From assembly GCA_045580645.1 (NCBI GenBank), contig JAZNOG010000002.1, positions 1-9,184 of the forward strand: a DNA stretch of 9,184 nt, written 5' to 3'. The DNA comes from HGM10836 sp045580645. GTDB taxonomy: Bacteria; Bacillota_I; Bacilli_A; RF39; UBA660. The position numbers and the translations under genes are program-made. The notes below the pieces were generated by a model. The model saw only the letters and a list, made by a program, of their open reading frames with translations. It made no database searches and had not been told where the DNA came from. Positions 6,796-9,184 of the stretch are shown in pieces (the first letter of the stretch is position 1; the number at the start of each line of letters is the position of its first letter).

Positions 6796-7563
6796 ATGGG
6801 AAGTAAAAAAGCAAAAGTTTATCTACTTGGGCATTCTAATTCATTGTTTAATGATAAACCAGAAGCACTTGTTGCAACAGCAGGTAAACTTTGTTATAGC
6901 AAATCTAATATAAAAGATTTAGCAAATAAACAAACAGATGAAAGTGTAAATAAATTCGTTGATATGTTAAGTTCATTAGGACATGAATCCCCAATTGAAC
7001 ACATATCATTTACATTTGGTATAGAAGGCGTTAGCAGAGCCCTTACTCATCAACTTGTAAGACACAGAATGGCAAGCTATTCACAACAAAGTCAAAGATA
7101 TGTTGATTTAAAAGAAACATATGATTACATAACACCACCAGAAATAGAAAATGATGAGGAAATAAATAAATTATATATTGAAGCTAATGTTAAAATATTT
7201 GAAAGTTACAAAGAAATCTCTAAAAAATTAGAAGAAAAATACATAGATGCTGGGTTAAAAGAAAAAGATGCAAAGAAAAAAGCAATTGAAGATGCCAGAT
7301 TTATTCTTCCAAATGCTTGCGAAACTAAAATAATTGTTACTATGAACGCTAGAGAACTTTTACATTTTTTTAGAGAAAGATGTTGCAACCGAGCACAATG
7401 GGAAATTAGAGAAGTTGCCAATCAAATGCTAGATTTGTGTTTAGAAGTTGCACCTCTAATCTTTAAAAAAGCAGGACCATCATGCACTTTTGGTAGGTGT
7501 AAAGAAGGGGCTATGTCATGTGGAATTAAAGTATTACCAAGAAAGGGACAACTCGATGAGTAA
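6796..7563 (+). CDS. thyX: FAD-dependent thymidylate synthase ThyX
   Basis: ThyX methylates dUMP to dTMP using methylene-tetrahydrofolate, with FADH2 as the hydride carrier; it is the flavin-dependent alternative to ThyA. The 255-residue protein shows the family signature RHR-x7-S (R89-H90-R91 to S99, in RHRMASYSQQSQRY), the conserved GHESPIEH (62-69) with ISFTF after it, and the C-terminal NARELLHFFRERCCNRAQWEIRE block in two adjoining segments. Length is typical of the family. The start ATG follows AGTAGGGAG with six bases between. It overlaps the next gene, tmk, by eight bases (the sequence ATGAGTAA carries both the tmk start and the thyX stop), so translation is probably coupled. The gene lies just after its own promoter. 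There is no thyA in the window. Very secure call. Confidence 0.95.
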   Translation: MGSKKAKVYLLGHSNSLFNDKPEALVATAGKLCYSKSNIKDLANKQTDESVNKFVDMLSSLGHESPIEHISFTFGIEGVSRALTHQLVRHRMASYSQQSQRYVDLKETYDYITPPEIENDEEINKLYIEANVKIFESYKEISKKLEEKYIDAGLKEKDAKKKAIEDARFILPNACETKIIVTMNARELLHFFRERCCNRAQWEIREVANQMLDLCLEVAPLIFKKAGPSCTFGRCKEGAMSCGIKVLPRKGQLDE

Positions 7564-8218
7564 ATTAATTTTAATTGAAGGAACTGATTGTTCAGGAAAA
7601 GAAACACAAAGCAAACTATTAGTAAAAAAATTAGAAGAATTAGGGAAAAAAACTGTATACCTAACATTCCCAAATTACGATAGTCCAACAGGTAAAATAG
7701 TAGGAGGACCATATCTTGGAAAAGAAGAAATATGTTCTTCATTCTTTATAGAAGGCGCAACTAATGTTGATCCTAAAGTAGCAAGTTTATATTATGCAGC
7801 AGATCGCTTATATAATGTAAACACTATAAAAAAATACTTAGAAGAAGGCTATATAATTATTTTAGATAGATATGTAGTAAGCAACATGGCACATCAAGGA
7901 GGAAAAATAAAAGACAAAGAAAAAAGAGAAGAAATGTATAATTTTATTCATAACTTAGAATATGAATTATTAAATCTTCCTAAACCTGATATGACTATAT
8001 TTTTGCATATGCCTTATGAAAAAGCAGTTTTACTAAAGAAAAACAGAACTAGTTTAGATGAACATGAAAAAAGTGAAGATCATTTAAAAAATGCAGAAAA
8101 AGCATATTTAGAACTATGTAAAAAATATAATTTTAGTTATATTAACTGCACTTTAAATGATGAAATAAGAACAATTGAAAATATAAATGATGAAATATTA
8201 AAGGTTATTCTGAAATAA
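7556..8218 (+). CDS. tmk: Thymidylate (dTMP) kinase
   Basis: The enzyme phosphorylates dTMP to dTDP with ATP, the step directly after ThyX. The start ATG 7556 has AAAGGGA 7 bases upstream; the longer in-frame GTG at 7490 would run through thyX. The 220-residue product matches the family length (about 205-220). Seen: the P-loop EGTDCSGKETQ (8-18), the DRY motif with following Ser (LDRYVVSNMAHQ, D104-R105-Y106, S109), FPNYDSPTGK (38-47) near the nucleotide site, and a lid-like segment KKNRTSLDEHEKSEDH near residues 160-177. The residue after the P-loop lysine, usually Ser or Thr, is Glu16, followed by Thr17. Many clostridial enzymes have GKATQ here, so variation at this place is tolerated, but Glu is unusual. 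It ends in a hairpin shared with the convergent membrane-protein gene. Confidence 0.9.
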   Translation: MSKLILIEGTDCSGKETQSKLLVKKLEELGKKTVYLTFPNYDSPTGKIVGGPYLGKEEICSSFFIEGATNVDPKVASLYYAADRLYNVNTIKKYLEEGYIIILDRYVVSNMAHQGGKIKDKEKREEMYNFIHNLEYELLNLPKPDMTIFLHMPYEKAVLLKKNRTSLDEHEKSEDHLKNAEKAYLELCKKYNFSYINCTLNDEIRTIENINDEILKVILK

Positions 8219-8226
8219 CCTTTTTA
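8200..8226. terminator. Bidirectional terminator between tmk and the convergent membrane-protein gene
   Basis: A perfect 10-bp stem AAAGGTTATT (8200-8209) / AATAACCTTT (8214-8223) with loop CTGA, followed on the plus strand by a run of five T (8221-8225). Both stop codons lie inside it (tmk 8216-8218; minus-strand gene 8205-8207), and the two coding regions overlap by 14 bases. The minus-strand U-run is weaker. Confidence 0.8.
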
Positions 8227-8576
8227 TTTATTCCAAACATTCCCCCAAGCATTGTAGATAAAATAATAATTGCATAATATAAAAATGTGTTTAATGTAAT
8301 TTTATCAGAAAACCCTAAAATAGATAGTAAAAATATAAAAACCACATAAATTAAAGCAAGTTTTATTCCTTCAAGGTATCCTTTTTCATTTGAATTTTTA
8401 CCTACTAGAAAACCACCGACAAAAGTAGATAATATAGTTATAACTATTTTTAATATATTTAAGACATTTCCATTTATTACATCAAAATAATTTAAAACAG
8501 TAAGTACCAAAGTTAAAACAAAAATTAACCCAAGAATATAGAGAAAAGAAATAAAATATTTTTTAATATTCGCCAT
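8205..8576 (-). CDS. Four-helix membrane protein of the TIGR04086 / YrzE (DUF3792) type
   Basis: A 123-residue integral membrane protein of unknown function. The start is ATG 8576 (MANIKKYF) because AGGTGAT lies just upstream; a longer GTG start at 8585 would use bases of that ribosome binding site. Four hydrophobic segments are visible: about 8-27, 39-60, 72-90 and 98-115. A Gly-rich turn STFVGGFLVGKNSNEKGYLEG joins the second and third, and STMLGGMFG is in the fourth. This layout, with paired GG motifs and a KG-x-x-x-G stretch in the middle loop, is that of the TIGR04086 family found across Bacillota next to varied genes. The assignment is by pattern only; no reaction is known. It is transcribed convergently with tmk and divergently from the next gene. 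Confidence 0.7.
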   Translation of the reverse strand: MANIKKYFISFLYILGLIFVLTLVLTVLNYFDVINGNVLNILKIVITILSTFVGGFLVGKNSNEKGYLEGIKLALIYVVFIFLLSILGFSDKITLNTFLYYAIIILSTMLGGMFGINKKVISE

Positions 8577-8621
8577 TTTTATCACCTATTATTTTATATG
8601 AATTTTTTCATAATTTATGTA

Positions 8622-8650
8622 TTTAAAATTATATTAGTTTGTATTATAAT
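8622..8650 (+). promoter_or_regulatory. Sigma-A promoter for the right-end gene
   Basis: -35 TTTAAA (8622-8627, 4 of 6 matches), a 17-bp spacer and a perfect -10 TATAAT (8645-8650). The expected start near 8657 leaves a leader of about 20 bases with the AGGAGAG ribosome binding site. Confidence 0.6.
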
Positions 8651-8677
8651 AAATAACATTTATAGGAGAGAAAAATT

Positions 8678-8977
8678 ATGGAGTTTTTAGGAATGTATTT
8701 AGGAACAATTATTACTAGTTTAGGATTAGATATAGCAGTTGCCTTAAATCTTGTAAAAGAAGCAGCGGACCATGGTTATAAAATTGATATTGAACAATTA
8801 GAAAAAAATATAAATGAAGAAGAAATAGAATTTGGATATAGCAAATCTACTAGATTAATTCCTGTTATAAATATGTTAGATTCAATGAAATTAGTTAAAG
8901 ATTATTTCTTAAATAAAGAAGACATAATATATCAATATAAAATTTTAGGATATCTAAAACCATTAACTAAAGAATAA
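8678..8977 (+). CDS. Hypothetical protein, probably a prematurely stopped N-terminal part
   Basis: A 99-residue product that I do not recognise as a named family. ATAGGAGAG is placed well before ATG 8678. The N-terminus is mildly hydrophobic (LGMYLGTIITSLGLDIAVAL, about 4-23), possibly a membrane-associated or amphipathic helix. A charged segment KIDIEQLEKNINEEEIEFG and a hydrophobic RLIPVINMLDSM stretch follow. The sequence ends LTKE and a TAA stop, yet the same frame stays open for at least 69 codons afterwards (see next entry). All other genes here end in TAA, so the stop codon is presumably functional. The gene is therefore either a true short protein or one truncated by a point mutation. 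Confidence 0.6.
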   Translation: MEFLGMYLGTIITSLGLDIAVALNLVKEAADHGYKIDIEQLEKNINEEEIEFGYSKSTRLIPVINMLDSMKLVKDYFLNKEDIIYQYKILGYLKPLTKE

Positions 8978-9184
8978 CAAGACAAATATAACAAAAACCC
9001 TAATTGTTTAAACGCTATTTTTATTCTAGCTAATGAAGATAAAAATAATATAGATAGGGAACATGAAGAAAAAGAAATTCTAAGAATGAAAGAAAGAATA
9101 CAACAACTAGAAGAATTAAAGAAAGAATTCGATAATATCGAAAACTTAGACGAAGAAAACCTAAAAGAATTGATGGAAAAATAT
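8978..9184 (+). pseudogene. In-frame continuation of the preceding gene after a TAA stop, cut by the window end
   Basis: Directly after TAA (8975-8977), without change of frame, 69 codons read through to the window edge. They begin QDKYNKNPNCLNAIFIL and end in a strongly charged stretch such as RMKERIQQLEELKKEF, with heptad-like spacing suggesting a coiled coil. No ribosome binding site is seen before the only early ATG (9086). The junction LTKE-stop-QDKYNKNP reads like one helix, and GAA to TAA or CAA to TAA would each be a single substitution. I infer a gene broken by a nonsense mutation. A sequencing error is the main alternative. Confidence 0.55.

Noticed and set aside
7490..7555. GTG 7490 start giving a longer dTMP kinase
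   Set aside because: It would read 22 codons through thyX, whereas ATG 7556 has a good ribosome binding site and starts right before the conserved LILIEG strand.
8577..8585. GTG 8585 start for the minus-strand membrane protein
   Set aside because: The GTG is part of the AGGTGAT ribosome binding site for ATG 8576.
8975..8977. TAA as a recoded sense codon
   Set aside because: Every other supported gene in the window ends in TAA, several inside terminator hairpins, so TAA is an ordinary stop here.

Overview
The window is AT-rich DNA, about 25-35% GC in the stretches I counted by hand. Genes use strong GGAG-type ribosome binding sites, AGA arginine codons and TAA stops throughout. The gene set is a type IV prepilin, RNase J1, ThyX, a dTMP kinase and a TIGR04086/YrzE-like membrane protein. 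Together these point to a low-GC Bacillota or Mollicutes-related bacterium, most like the uncultured gut Bacilli (RF39-type) known from metagenomes. That placement is inference from style and gene content; no rRNA or tRNA is present to confirm it.

Left end (1-720): the 5'-truncated end of a GerA-family spore-germinant receptor domain, about 50% GC. It changes abruptly near position 530 into a lysine-rich tail of about 22-37% GC. The membrane domain of GerA is missing, so this is a gene fusion or an assembly chimera.

Surface region (740-3360): a promoter with an extended -10 box, a membrane-anchored protein with seven repeats of a beta-propeller type, and 11 bases later a large prepilin-like protein with an Ig-like segment and a C-terminal domain holding 20 cysteines. 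The pair ends at a perfect 13-bp bidirectional terminator shared with RNase J.

Middle (3355-6735): RNase J1 on the minus strand, and divergent from it a membrane-anchored surface protein with BspA-like leucine-rich repeats in an exact 66-bp period. A run of 12 G lies just inside the surface gene. The start codon with the good ribosome binding site (5176) is out of frame with the long reading frame at G12 and would be in frame at G13 or G10. This looks like a phase-variable ON/OFF switch caught in the OFF state, though a homopolymer sequencing error is possible.

Right part (6741-8225): a thyX-tmk operon (dUMP to dTMP to dTDP) with an 8-base gene overlap, driven by a promoter with the same -35 and -10 boxes as the RNase J promoter. 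It converges on a four-helix membrane protein gene through a shared hairpin containing both stop codons.

Right end (8622-9184): a short gene of unknown function whose TAA stop is followed in the same frame by 69 open codons to the window edge. This suggests a gene split by a nonsense mutation.
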